From NCBI RefSeq assembly GCF_014207445.1, contig NZ_JACHEM010000016.1, forward strand, positions 1-64,000: 64,000 nucleotides of DNA, written 5' to 3'. The translations under genes and the position numbers were made by a program. Below the pieces are notes generated by a model, which saw nothing but the letters and a program-made list of their open reading frames with translations, had not been told where the DNA came from and did not search any database. Source of the DNA: Streptomyces candidus (GTDB lineage Bacteria > Actinomycetota > Actinomycetes > Streptomycetales > Streptomycetaceae). Position 1 is the first letter of the stretch. Each line of letters opens with the position of its first letter. Below are positions 43,004-51,474 of this stretch, piece after piece.

Positions 43004-44023
43004 TTACGACGTCTCGTGCGACCGAGGCCCGGTGCTGTTCCGTACGGTCAACTCCGGTTCGAAAAGCGCTACTTCGCCCTCCGCGTTCCGCTCCCCCGCG
43101 AGCTGTGCCATCACCTGTTCGGCCGCGCGACGTCCCATCTTCTGCGCCGGAACGGCTATGGAGGTGAGGGGCACGGAGGCGTGCACCGCCGTCTGTTCGG
43201 CGCAGACCGCCATCACGGACACCTTCCCCGGGACGGCCAGACGCTGCCGGCGCAGCAGGGTGAGCAGGGGTTCGGTGGCGGCTTCGTTCTGGACGACGAA
43301 GGCGGTGGTGGCGGGGCGTTGCTCAAGGATCCGGGTGAGGGTGGCAGCGACGGTGCGACTTCCTTCGCAGGGAAGGTGCAGCAGCCGTACGCCGAGTTCA
43401 CGGGAGCGGGTTCGCAGACCGTCGAGGGTGCGTTCGGCGAAACCGGTACGGCGTGCGTAGACGGCCGAGGCCTCGCCGATCACGGCGACGTCCCGGTGCC
43501 CGAGTCCGGCGAGATGTTCCACGCACAGGGCCCCGGCCGCCGCGAAGTCGAGATCGACGCAGTGGAGCCGGGAAGTGTCGGCGGGCATCCCGATGAGGGC
43601 TGCGGGGCGGGCGGAGGCGCGAAGGAGGGGCAGTCGGTCGTCGTCGAGTTCGACGTCCATGAGGATCACGGCGTCCGCCAGCGCACCGCGTTCGATGCGG
43701 CGTACGCCGGAGGGGCCCTCCTCACCGGTCAGCAGCAGGATGTCGTAACCGCGGGCACGCACGGTGGTGGCGACGGCCAGGGCGATCTCCATCATCACGG
43801 GCACGTACACGTCGGTGCGCAGCGGCATCATCAGCGCGATGACGCGGGGACGCCCGCCGGGGAGAGCGCGGGCGCCGGCGTGGGGGTGGTAGCCGAGGTG
43901 CTGGATGCTGGATTCGACGCGCTCGCGGGTGGAGGCGGAGATGGACCGCTTGCCGCTGAGGACGTAGCTCACCGTGCTGGCGGAGACTCCGGCATGCCGG
44001 GCGACATCGGCGAGGGTGACCAT
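43004..44023 (-). CDS. LacI-family repressor of the GH3/GH42 regulon
   Basis: The 339-residue protein has the LacI helix-turn-helix at its very N-terminus (VTLADVARHAGVSASTVSYVLSGK), the hinge helix ERVESSIQHLGYHPH and a periplasmic-binding-like core. A perfect TCGAAGCGCTTCGA palindrome 111 bases upstream and an imperfect one 23 bases upstream of its start match the sites before GH3 and the importer operon. It thus most likely represses itself and both of those units; the inducer is probably a galacto- or arabino-oligosaccharide. Confidence 0.9.
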   Translation of the reverse strand: MVTLADVARHAGVSASTVSYVLSGKRSISASTRERVESSIQHLGYHPHAGARALPGGRPRVIALMMPLRTDVYVPVMMEIALAVATTVRARGYDILLLTGEEGPSGVRRIERGALADAVILMDVELDDDRLPLLRASARPAALIGMPADTSRLHCVDLDFAAAGALCVEHLAGLGHRDVAVIGEASAVYARRTGFAERTLDGLRTRSRELGVRLLHLPCEGSRTVAATLTRILEQRPATTAFVVQNEAATEPLLTLLRRQRLAVPGKVSVMAVCAEQTAVHASVPLTSIAVPAQKMGRRAAEQVMAQLAGERNAEGEVALFEPELTVRNSTGPRSHETS

Positions 44024-44045
44024 ACGGCTCTCCAGGGACGACCGG

Positions 44046-44059
44046 TTGAAGCGTTTCGA
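44046..44059. promoter_or_regulatory. imperfect LacI site at its own gene
   Basis: TTGAAGCGTTTCGA differs from the 14-bp palindrome at two positions and overlaps the likely promoter of the LacI gene. Confidence 0.6.
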
Positions 44060-44133
44060 CTTTTCGTTTCGGATCCTGTACGTGCCTCGCGCCCCGACCC
44101 TAAACGGAACGGCGGGTACTGTCCAGAGAGGTA

Positions 44134-44147
44134 TCGAAGCGCTTCGA
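44134..44147. promoter_or_regulatory. LacI operator, perfect copy
   Basis: TCGAAGCGCTTCGA is identical to the copies at 36732 and 36902. It is 111 bases upstream of the LacI start and 88 bases from the imperfect copy, suggesting paired-site autoregulation. Confidence 0.8.
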
Positions 44148-44229
44148 GTGCAAGGCAGCAGGAGCGCGGTGAGCCTCTCGGGACCGTCAGCGCTGTGGCG
44201 TCGGGGCGTGCGGAGGTACGCAGGGGTCC

Positions 44230-44400
44230 GTGGTCGCGGAGGGTTGTGGGGCCGGGGGCGTGGAGGCTGGGGTCAGTCGGGGCCCTCGGTCAGTGGGGGG
44301 CCGTGGAGGCGCGGGGAGCCCGCGGTCAGTGGGGCCCCGTGGAGGCCCGGGGTCAGACGGGGCTCGCGGCCGGTGGGGGCCCGGAGGGTCTGGGACCCCG
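44230..44400. repeat. GC-rich degenerate repeat, about 30-bp unit
   Basis: Four or five drifting copies of GGTCAGTGGGGCC...GTGGAGGC occur between the first LacI gene's control region and the 3' end of the second LacI gene. No frame through it has a recognisable product. The stretch may contain the second LacI gene's terminator, but no single stem stands out. Confidence 0.65.
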
Positions 44401-44404
44401 GACG

Positions 44405-45451
44405 TCACTCGGCCTTTCCCGGCGGGGTGAGCGTGGAGCGGCGTACCACCAGCTCGGGCTGGAGCACCACACTCTGGTGCGGGTGTCCGGGGTCCTGGAG
44501 TTCGTCGAGGAGCAGCCCCGCCGCCATCGCACCCATCCGCTCGGCGGGCTGGCGTACCGACGTGAGGGGCACAGCGGCCGCAGCGGCGAACTCGATGTCG
44601 TCGTATCCGACGATCGCCACCTCCTCAGGCACTCTCACGCCGGCCGCGAACATGGCCTGAAGCAGGCCCAGGGCGAGCAGGTCGTTGGCGCAGAACACGG
44701 CGGTCGGCCGGTCCGCGAGCCCGAGCAGCCGGGCGCCCGCGTCGCGGCCGGCGGCGACATCGAGGCGTTCGGTGGGGATCTCGCGCAGCGTCTCCGGTGG
44801 CAGGCCCGCGGCGGCCAGGGCGTTGTGCGCGCCGTCCCGGCGGTCCTGTACCTGGCGGATCCTGGCGGGTCCGCCGACGTACGCGAGGTCGCGGTGCCCG
44901 GAGTCGAGGAGGTGCCGGACCGCGAGAGCGCCGCCGACCACGTCGTCCACGGAGACCGAACAGTCCGCGCTGTCCTCCGCGACCCGGTCGACGAGGACGA
45001 AGGGGATGTGGTGTCGGCGGAACGCGTCGATGTTGCGTCCGGTGGCGTCGGCCGGGGTGAGGAGTACGCCGCGTACCCGCTGCTCGGCGAAGAGGGAGAG
45101 GTAGGTGGCTTCCTCCGCGGGGTCCTGAGCGCTGTTGCAGACCATGACGCCGAGGCCCGCGTCGCGGATGGTCCGCTCGGCGCCACGGGCCACGTCCACG
45201 AAGAAGGGGTTGCCCATGTCCAGGACGAGCAGCGAGATCATCCGGCTGCTGCCGGCGCGCAGCTGGCGTGCCGATTCGCTGCGTACGTAACCGAGCCGGT
45301 CGATGGCGGAGAGCACCCGGGCCCGGGTGCTCTCCGCGACGGAGTCGGGGCGGTTGATGACGTTGGAGACCGTGCCGACGGACACGCCCGCGGCACGGGC
45401 CACGTCCTTGATGCCGACCGTGCCTGCGGGGCCTGCCGTGTGGGATGCCAT
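44405..45451 (-). CDS. second LacI-family regulator
   Basis: The 348-residue protein has the helix-turn-helix IKDVARAAGVSVGTVSNVINRPD (residues 13-35), hinge ARVLSAIDRLGYVRSESARQL and core motifs NPFFVDVARGAERT and VFCANDLLALGLLQAMFAAG. It lies downstream of the rhamnogalacturonan lyase gene on the same strand, past a strong terminator. It probably controls the importer/lyase and GH2 operons, whose divergent promoter region holds AAGCGCTT and GAAACGTTTC palindromes. Confidence 0.9.
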   Translation of the reverse strand: MASHTAGPAGTVGIKDVARAAGVSVGTVSNVINRPDSVAESTRARVLSAIDRLGYVRSESARQLRAGSSRMISLLVLDMGNPFFVDVARGAERTIRDAGLGVMVCNSAQDPAEEATYLSLFAEQRVRGVLLTPADATGRNIDAFRRHHIPFVLVDRVAEDSADCSVSVDDVVGGALAVRHLLDSGHRDLAYVGGPARIRQVQDRRDGAHNALAAAGLPPETLREIPTERLDVAAGRDAGARLLGLADRPTAVFCANDLLALGLLQAMFAAGVRVPEEVAIVGYDDIEFAAAAAVPLTSVRQPAERMGAMAAGLLLDELQDPGHPHQSVVLQPELVVRRSTLTPPGKAE

Positions 45452-45476
45452 CGGGTCCGAACTCCTGGGGCGGTGT

Positions 45477-45520
45477 GATGCCGGTGACCCCTCCGGGTGT
45501 GGGGAGGGGTCACCGGCATC
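45477..45520 (-). terminator. strong terminator of the rhamnogalacturonan operon
   Basis: A perfect 18-bp stem (45477-45494 with 45503-45520) and 8-base loop stand between the lyase gene end (45680) and the second LacI start. It ends the operon that starts at 52773. Confidence 0.85.
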
Positions 45521-45562
45521 GTACTGGTGGGGGCGCGGGGAGATGGTGGCAGCGCATCGTGC

Positions 45563-45660
45563 GCGATATCCGTTACCCGGTATTCGATACTCGATATCTG
45601 GTGCTTGGTATCTGATATCTGGCGTCCGGCAGGGGATATGCGGTACGTCGTGCGCGACGT
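45563..45660. repeat. degenerate GATATC/TATCTG repeat tract
   Basis: Between the lyase stop codon and the terminator the plus strand reads GATATCCG, GTTACCCG, GTATTCG, ATACTCG, ATATCTG, GTGCTTG, GTATCTG, ATATCTG, then GATATGCG. This is a 7-8 base period with strong drift, similar to tracts at 40.9, 48.7 and 51.4 kb. Confidence 0.75.
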
Positions 45661-45679
45661 GCGGCGCACCGGGCGTGGC

Positions 45680-48424
45680 TCACGGCATGCGGTCCCCGAC
45701 CAGTGCCAGGTTCTCGATCGCGGCGAGCCCGTAGAGGGAGGTGTCGTTGGTGTAGACCCAGTTCGCCTCGCTGCCCGGCACGAGCGCGGTCGGCCCCTCG
45801 ACCTTCTCCGTCCTCCAGGGCGCGGACTCCTTGTACCCGTCGCTGTGGTAGAACTTCTGCCACGCCCGCACCGCCAGCTTCTCGTCCCCGGTCTGCGCGG
45901 CGGCGTACGCGTCCAGGCGCGAGTGGCCCTGGAAGAGGATCAGCGACCCGAAGTCCTTTCCGTACCGTTCCCGCTGCTCTGCCTTGCTCGCGTTGAAGTA
46001 CCGGCAGTAGTCCAGGTACGCCTGCTTGAACTTCGGCATGTCGATCAGATGGATGAGTTCGGCGCACAACTCGTTGAGCCCGAAGACCGCCGACAGGTGC
46101 GAGACGCTGACTTTGGCTTCCTTCTCGATGGCGAACCGCCCGGTGTCCAGGTCGTACAGTCCCGTTCCCTGCACGAATCCATTGGGCTGGGCGGCGATCG
46201 TCTCCATCGTGGACAGCACCCGTGCCTTCGCCTTCTCGGCCTTGGGTCCGCCCCGTTCCCACTCCGTCAGCCACGCCGACACCAGGCCGCTCCAGTCCGT
46301 GCCGAAGCCGATGGACAGGGCGTGCCGGTCGGGGGTGTAGGGCTCGGTGCGGATCTTCCGTATCGGGTCGAGGACGAGGAAGGTCTCGTCCGAGTCGACG
46401 TTGGCGTGCATGAGGTCGCCGGTGCGTTCGTCGGCCGTGAGGAAGTAGTAGATACGGCGGTACGTCGTGTTCGCGATGCGTTGCTGCTTGGCGCTGTCCG
46501 CGTAGTGCTGGATGCCGTGCCGGGTGCCAAGGCCCGCCCACTTGCCCAGGTGGTAGACGTCGACCTCGCCGGTGTGGCGGGTCATGGCCTCGGCGAAGCG
46601 GAAGATGTCGGCGCGGCCGGAGCGCAGGTAGGCGTACCAGAGCCACAGGTCGGGAGAGAGCTCCGAGTTGTCCCACGCGTAGCCGCCGACGTCGTACCGC
46701 CACTGGTGGCGCACCGGGTCGTAGCTGTGCATGATGTCGCCGTAGTCCCAGAACCCGTACCAGCGGCGCATGTCGACCTGGTCGCGGTAGTAGGTGAAGA
46801 GGAAGTCGAGGTGGTCCTCGATCTTCGCCTTCGCGGGTACGGACCGGTCCGGCTCGGCGAAGAGCCCGCCGAAGACCTTCGCTTTGATCAACTGCGCGGG
46901 TGCGGCGGCAAGTTGCGGAAGCGAGCGGACGGCCTGGGTCTCGCGCGCGTGGGCGGCGGCGCTCGGGGTGGATTCGTGGGCCCAGAAGAGGAGTTCACTG
47001 GTGCGGGCGATGCCGTACGGGGTGCCGAAGCCGGGCTCGTAGTCCTCGTAAGTGATGTTGAGGCCTTCGAGCTGCTTGGCGTGGGTGTCCTGGCCTAGGC
47101 CGTCGTGGTAGAAGCGCAGGTCCATGGGCTGGGCCTCCGGCGACCAGAGCCACAGCGTGACCTCGGCCTCGTCGGTGTGCGCGTCGCGGACGTCGAGCCC
47201 GGCGGGATGCTTCTCCCAGAAGTCCCGCAGCCCGAAGGACAGTCCACCGCTCGGGCCGCCGACATAGCCGTACCCGGAGGCGCGCCGCCCGCCGCCGGCC
47301 GCGATCCACCCATGGCCCTTCTTCGTTCGCTTGCGCAGGGTGAAGCCGTCGGCGGAGAGCTGACTGAGGGTGTAGTCGCCCCACTCGGGTATCAGGTGGA
47401 GACGGGTGGTCACGCGCTGGTCCCAGGTGGCGGGGTCGGCGAGCTTCTGCCCCTCGAACTGGGCGTTCTGTACGGCGATTCCGGGGTCCCGGCGCAGTCC
47501 GGTGACGCCCTTGACGGCCTCGCGCAACAGTCCCGTGCCGTCGCCGCCGATACGGACGTGCCGGTCGTACGAGGCGTCACGCATCGGCACGGTGAAACGC
47601 ACCCCGAGTCCGCGCACGAAGTCGCCGCTCGCCTTGCCGGGCTCCTGCATTCCGTCATACGTGATGGTGTGCACCATACGGAAGGACTCGCCGCCCGCGT
47701 AGAAGTACAGCCGCACGGAGAACGGCATCCAACTGCGATTTCCTTTCCGGTGCTTGCCGTCGATGCGTACGACCGCGCGGACCGGCCCGCCCTGCTCGAC
47801 CTCGGTCTTGGCGATGACGCTCTCGAAGCGCTCGTACGAGGTGCGGCCCTGGTCACCGTCCTCGATCTCCCCCTGGCGCAGAAGGACGAGACGCCCGTTC
47901 TTGGCGATCTCGGTGCGTCCGCGGACGACGGACTTCACGAGGGCGGAACCGGAGGTGCCGATGCGGGCGGTGATGACACCGGTCGACACCTCGATGCCAC
48001 CGCCCTTCGCGGCGACGGTGATCCGCTGCTGAGGCGTGGCGGGAGCACCGGCCGTGAGGGTGTACTTCTCACTGTTCGCACCGGGGCCTACGGCGTGTGC
48101 GCTCCACTTGAGGGAGCCGTCGGGCCACTGGGCGATCGGCCAGGTCTGCACGGGGACCTGCTTGCCGTCGGCGGTCGCGAGGGCGAAGGTCTGGTCCTTG
48201 GGGTACGCGCCCTTGGGCCACGGCACGCCGACGGTCGATCCGGGAGCGGCCCCGAGCCCGCCGGGTTCCAGCCACTTGAGGTCCACGGGGCCGGGGTCGG
48301 CGACCGGGGCTCCAGGGGCATCGGCGGCCTGGGCGGTGGCACTGCCCAGGATCGGGCCGACCTGGGCTGCCGCGCCCGCGACGGCGGCGGCCTTGAGGAG
48401 CGTTCTGCGAGGGACGGTGGACAT
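45680..48424 (-). CDS. Tat-exported exo-rhamnogalacturonan lyase-like protein (YetA/PL26 type)
   Basis: ATG 48424 follows GAGAGG. The 914-residue precursor has a twin-arginine signal (PRRTLLKAAAVAGAAAQV). The mature part begins with a beta-sandwich (DLKWLEPGGLGAAPGSTVGVPWPKGAYP), then a middle domain (SERFMVHTITYDG-like region with TFLRMVHTI character) and a helical (alpha/alpha) toroid rich in Tyr/Trp: MRRWYGFWDYGDIMHSYDPV, WDNSELSPDLWLWYAYLRSG, MTRHTGEVDVYHLG. This three-part pattern and WYGFWDYGD match YetA/PcRGLX-like exo-rhamnogalacturonan lyases. It would trim rhamnogalacturonan I outside the cell. Confidence 0.8.
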   Translation of the reverse strand: MSTVPRRTLLKAAAVAGAAAQVGPILGSATAQAADAPGAPVADPGPVDLKWLEPGGLGAAPGSTVGVPWPKGAYPKDQTFALATADGKQVPVQTWPIAQWPDGSLKWSAHAVGPGANSEKYTLTAGAPATPQQRITVAAKGGGIEVSTGVITARIGTSGSALVKSVVRGRTEIAKNGRLVLLRQGEIEDGDQGRTSYERFESVIAKTEVEQGGPVRAVVRIDGKHRKGNRSWMPFSVRLYFYAGGESFRMVHTITYDGMQEPGKASGDFVRGLGVRFTVPMRDASYDRHVRIGGDGTGLLREAVKGVTGLRRDPGIAVQNAQFEGQKLADPATWDQRVTTRLHLIPEWGDYTLSQLSADGFTLRKRTKKGHGWIAAGGGRRASGYGYVGGPSGGLSFGLRDFWEKHPAGLDVRDAHTDEAEVTLWLWSPEAQPMDLRFYHDGLGQDTHAKQLEGLNITYEDYEPGFGTPYGIARTSELLFWAHESTPSAAAHARETQAVRSLPQLAAAPAQLIKAKVFGGLFAEPDRSVPAKAKIEDHLDFLFTYYRDQVDMRRWYGFWDYGDIMHSYDPVRHQWRYDVGGYAWDNSELSPDLWLWYAYLRSGRADIFRFAEAMTRHTGEVDVYHLGKWAGLGTRHGIQHYADSAKQQRIANTTYRRIYYFLTADERTGDLMHANVDSDETFLVLDPIRKIRTEPYTPDRHALSIGFGTDWSGLVSAWLTEWERGGPKAEKAKARVLSTMETIAAQPNGFVQGTGLYDLDTGRFAIEKEAKVSVSHLSAVFGLNELCAELIHLIDMPKFKQAYLDYCRYFNASKAEQRERYGKDFGSLILFQGHSRLDAYAAAQTGDEKLAVRAWQKFYHSDGYKESAPWRTEKVEGPTALVPGSEANWVYTNDTSLYGLAAIENLALVGDRMP

Positions 48425-48604
48425 GGGTATTCCTCTCTTCGGTCAGGGGCATGACAGGAGACTGTCGCCTCCACGTGCTGGCGGTGGGGCCGCTCCGGGG
48501 AGGAGACGGCGCAAGGGGTTGGGCGAGAGGCAGGATCCGCGGGGAGCAAGGGCGGGCGGACGCACTCCGCGCAGTGCCGGGCGTCGAACACCGCGGAGTG
48601 GACG

Positions 48605-48712
48605 TCACATGCCGGACACGAGGTGCGCGGCGTCGTACAGCACACGCGATGCATGGTGTGCGATGCCTGATGTATCAGATACCGCACATCGGATACCCGG
48701 CGCCCGCTTACT
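48605..48712. repeat. degenerate GATAC/GCATC repeat tract
   Basis: The gap between the lyase start and the DUF624 stop contains GATGCATGGTGTGCGATGCC, then GATGTATCAGATACCGCACA and TCGGATACCCGGCGCCCG. The 20 bases at 48669-48688 match 26877-26896 (inside the TIM-barrel gene) with two differences. The rest of the 48425-48600 gap has nothing recognised. Confidence 0.7.
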
Positions 48713-49337
48713 GCCCCGACCCGCCACGCCGTCCCGCCGCGTACCGCGCCTCCACGGCAAGCGCCCCCGCGATCACGGCGCCCACCACCGGCACGGCCAA
48801 GGGCAGGACGATCCGCCCGGACACCACGACGACCGCGAAGCCCGCGACCAGCAGCAACGATCCGGCCGGGTCGAGCACGGTACGCCGCGCCGCCGCGCCC
48901 AGCAGCACCCGCCACGAGGCCCCGGGTTTCCAGCTCACGGCGGCCCGCACCCCGGCGACCAGGGCGGCGAGGAACGCCACCGCCCCTACGACACCGACGA
49001 GCCCGCCGCCCGGCAGGCCCGCCCGTACCGCGGCCACATTCAGCCACAGCAACCACAGGGCGACCCACCCGGCGACGCCCACGGCCCATCCATGACGTAC
49101 CGCAGCACGCCAGTCGGCTGCGAACTCCCTCACACCGCCCACCTCTTGCCGAAGGTGCCGTTGCAGGTGCCGGCCCCCCGCGGCGACCGCGGCCGGGTAG
49201 GTGATCAGCGGGAGCGAGGCGAGTACCACCCACACCCCCACGAGCAGGCATTCCGCGAACACCGCGAAGCGGGCGCCGAAGCCGGGGAAGCGGGAGGAAC
49301 TCCGGCGGTTGCTGCGTGCCGTGGCCACGTGGTTCAC
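48708..49337 (-). CDS. YesL-like (DUF624) membrane protein
   Basis: The 209-residue protein has about five membrane helices, starting FAECLLVGVWVVLASLPLITYPAAVAAGGRHLQRHL, the DUF624 hallmark. YesL proteins sit in sugar operons of Gram-positive bacteria beside CUT1 importers and glycan lyases; their function is not known. It starts right after the permease gene (4-base gap), so it belongs to the operon. Confidence 0.8.
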   Translation of the reverse strand: MNHVATARSNRRSSSRFPGFGARFAVFAECLLVGVWVVLASLPLITYPAAVAAGGRHLQRHLRQEVGGVREFAADWRAAVRHGWAVGVAGWVALWLLWLNVAAVRAGLPGGGLVGVVGAVAFLAALVAGVRAAVSWKPGASWRVLLGAAARRTVLDPAGSLLLVAGFAVVVVSGRIVLPLAVPVVGAVIAGALAVEARYAAGRRGGSGQ

Positions 49338-49340
49338 TCG

Positions 49341-50258
49341 TCAGCCCTTCAGTCCGGACGTCGCCATGCCGTCGATCAGATAGCGCTGGAAGGCAAGGAA
49401 GAAGGCCAGCACAGGAAGCAGTGCCACGAGCGACATGGCGATCATGCCGCCGTAGTCCGCGAGCGCGTCCTGGTCGACGAACATCTTGAGACCGAGGGAG
49501 ACCGTGTACTTCTCCGGCTCGTTCAGATACAGCAGCGGGCCCATGAAGTCGTTCCACGCGTGGATGAACGTGAAGATCGCGCTGGTGATGAGCGCCGGCC
49601 GGCACAGCGGCAGCACGATCGACCAGTAGATGCGCAGGTGTCCGCAGCCGTCGAGGCGGGCCGCCTCGTCCAGTTCCTTCGGCAGGCCGCGCATGAACTG
49701 CACCATCAGGAAGACGAAGAACGCGTCGACAGCCAGGTACTTGCCGAGCAGCAACGGCACCATGGTGTTGATGAGTTCGAGCTTCTGGAAGAGCACGTAC
49801 TGCGGAATCATCAGCACGTGGAACGGCAGCAGCAGCGTACCGATCATGAGTGCGAAAAGCAGGTTCCGCCCGGCGAAGCGGACCTTGGAGAAGGCGTACG
49901 CGGCCATCGAGCAGGAGATGACGACGCCCACCACCGAACCGACGGCCAGAACGGTCGAGTTCAGGAAGAACGTGGACACCGGAATGTCGGCGATTCCCTC
50001 GCTCAGCCCGGTGTAGTTGGTGAAGATCGGGTCGCTCGGGAAGAGCTGGAGGCTGCCGACGATCTCCTCGCTCGGCTTGAGTGAGCCACCGATCACCCAG
50101 GCCACGGGGTAGAGGACGACCACGAGGACGGCGAGCGCCCCAAGGTGCCAGAGGAGGGAACCGGTCCGCTTGCGCGGGGACCGGGTTTCGGCGGGCGCCG
50201 GCGTGCCGGGGCCGACCGGGCCGGAGGTGGTCTCGACGGGTGCGTGGGTCATGGTCAC
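49341..50258 (-). CDS. carbohydrate ABC permease, MalG/YesQ-type
   Basis: GTG 50258 overlaps the upstream permease stop. The 305-residue protein has six helices and EAARLDGCGHLRIYWSIVLPLCRPALIT (coupling loop). The end DGMATSGLKG is a classical MalG-type C-terminus. It forms the importer with 50255-51235 and the binding protein 51475-52773; no ATPase is encoded. Confidence 0.93.
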   Translation of the reverse strand: MTMTHAPVETTSGPVGPGTPAPAETRSPRKRTGSLLWHLGALAVLVVVLYPVAWVIGGSLKPSEEIVGSLQLFPSDPIFTNYTGLSEGIADIPVSTFFLNSTVLAVGSVVGVVISCSMAAYAFSKVRFAGRNLLFALMIGTLLLPFHVLMIPQYVLFQKLELINTMVPLLLGKYLAVDAFFVFLMVQFMRGLPKELDEAARLDGCGHLRIYWSIVLPLCRPALITSAIFTFIHAWNDFMGPLLYLNEPEKYTVSLGLKMFVDQDALADYGGMIAMSLVALLPVLAFFLAFQRYLIDGMATSGLKG

Positions 50259-51235
50259 CGGGCGTTCTCCTCGTAGTGCACCCAGCGCTTCTGCGACCAG
50301 AACAGCACCGCCGTCACCAGGCCGACCGCGATGAGCAGCATCCAGGCCATGGCGGAGGCGAAGCCCATCCGGCTGTTCTCGAAGCCCTGTTGGTAGAGGT
50401 AGCAGGTGTAGACGAGCGTGGCGTCGGCGGGACCGCAGGGGTTGCCCTGCCCGCCGAGGATGTACGCGGAGCCGAACACCTGGAAGGAGTGGATGGTTTC
50501 GAGCAGTACGTTGAAGAAGAGGACGGGCGAGATCATCGGCAAGGTGATGTTCCAGAACCGGCGCAGCGGCCCGGCCCCGTCGACCGCGGCGGCCTCGTAC
50601 AACTCACGCGGCACCTGCTTGAGCCCGGCCAGGAAGATGACCATGGGCGCCCCGAACTGCCAGACGGTGAGGGCGACCAGGGAGTAGAGGATCCAGTCCG
50701 GATCACCGACCCAGCCGCCGACGTTCAGGCCGAAGAACTGCGTCTGTGCGCGGTCGACGATGGCGCCGTCCGTGAACAGGGCGCGCCAGACGATGGCGAT
50801 GGACACACTGGCGCCGATCAGGGACGGAGCGTAGAACGCGGCACGGTAGAAGGCCTGGCCCCGGCGGCTCTGCGCGAGCAGGAGCGCGACGCCGAGGGCG
50901 GCGGCCAGCTTCAGCGGGGTACCGATGACGACGTACTTGGTCGTCACCTCCACCGATTTCTGCCAGCGGGGGTCGGCGAACATCTCCTGGAAGTTGCTCA
51001 GGCCGATCCACTGCGGGGCGTCGAACAGGTTGTAGTCGGTGAAGGCGAAGTAGAGCGAGACCGCCATGGGCCCTGCCGTCAGCAGCAGGAACCCGGCCAG
51101 CCAGGGCGACATGAAAAGATAGCCGGCCAGGTTCTCCCGGCGGCGGCCGGACCGTTGCGATGCGGAACCGGGCCGCGGTGCGCGGTCGCCGGGCGGGGAG
51201 GGGCGGGGCTGCCGCGTCTCCATGGTGTGCGTCAC
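50255..51235 (-). CDS. sugar ABC permease, MalF/YesP-type
   Basis: The 326-residue protein has six helices, with NLAGYLFMSPWLAGFLLLTAGPMAVSLYFAFTDYN at the start and the coupling loop EAAAVDGAGPLRRFWNITLPMISPV. It ends HYEENAR overlapping the next gene. Closest in pattern to YesP-type permeases of rhamnogalacturonan loci. Confidence 0.93.
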   Translation of the reverse strand: MTHTMETRQPRPSPPGDRAPRPGSASQRSGRRRENLAGYLFMSPWLAGFLLLTAGPMAVSLYFAFTDYNLFDAPQWIGLSNFQEMFADPRWQKSVEVTTKYVVIGTPLKLAAALGVALLLAQSRRGQAFYRAAFYAPSLIGASVSIAIVWRALFTDGAIVDRAQTQFFGLNVGGWVGDPDWILYSLVALTVWQFGAPMVIFLAGLKQVPRELYEAAAVDGAGPLRRFWNITLPMISPVLFFNVLLETIHSFQVFGSAYILGGQGNPCGPADATLVYTCYLYQQGFENSRMGFASAMAWMLLIAVGLVTAVLFWSQKRWVHYEENAR

Positions 51236-51284
51236 TGCCGTACCTCTCGGGCGTTTGTGCGGCTCTGCCGTCCCGGACCCCAGG

Positions 51285-51465
51285 TGACCGATGTCTGATG
51301 GCTCATCGCTCAGAACTCATGGCCCATGGCCGATGGCCCGTGGCCCATATCCGATATGCGACATCTGCCATCTGAGGTCGGCCATCCGATGTCTGAGATC
51401 TCGGACGTCGTATCTCAAGCGGTGTGCGCCATACGTCACGCGTCACGCGTCGTCATGCGCACGGC
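51285..51465. repeat. long degenerate repeat tract
   Basis: The 240-base gap between the binding-protein and permease genes is filled with drifting 7-9 base units: GATGTCTG, GATGGCTC, then CATGGCC-like words (CATGGCCC, ATGGCCG, ATGGCCC), then CATATCCGATATGCGACATCTGCCATCTG and GATGTCTGAGATCTCGGACGTCGTATC (read in pieces), then CGTCACGCGTCACGCGTC. No gene or clear hairpin is present. Confidence 0.75.
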
Positions 51466-51474
51466 CTAACGCGC

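Noticed and set aside
44230..44400. A coding region in the GC-rich repeat before the second LacI gene
   Set aside because: All frames give Pro/Gly/Arg repeats with no start signal; better described as repeat DNA.
40845..51465. REP/BIME-like hairpin elements or IS ends in the operon gaps
   Set aside because: The tracts are direct, drifting units without a consistent inverted repeat, and no transposase or target duplications were seen.
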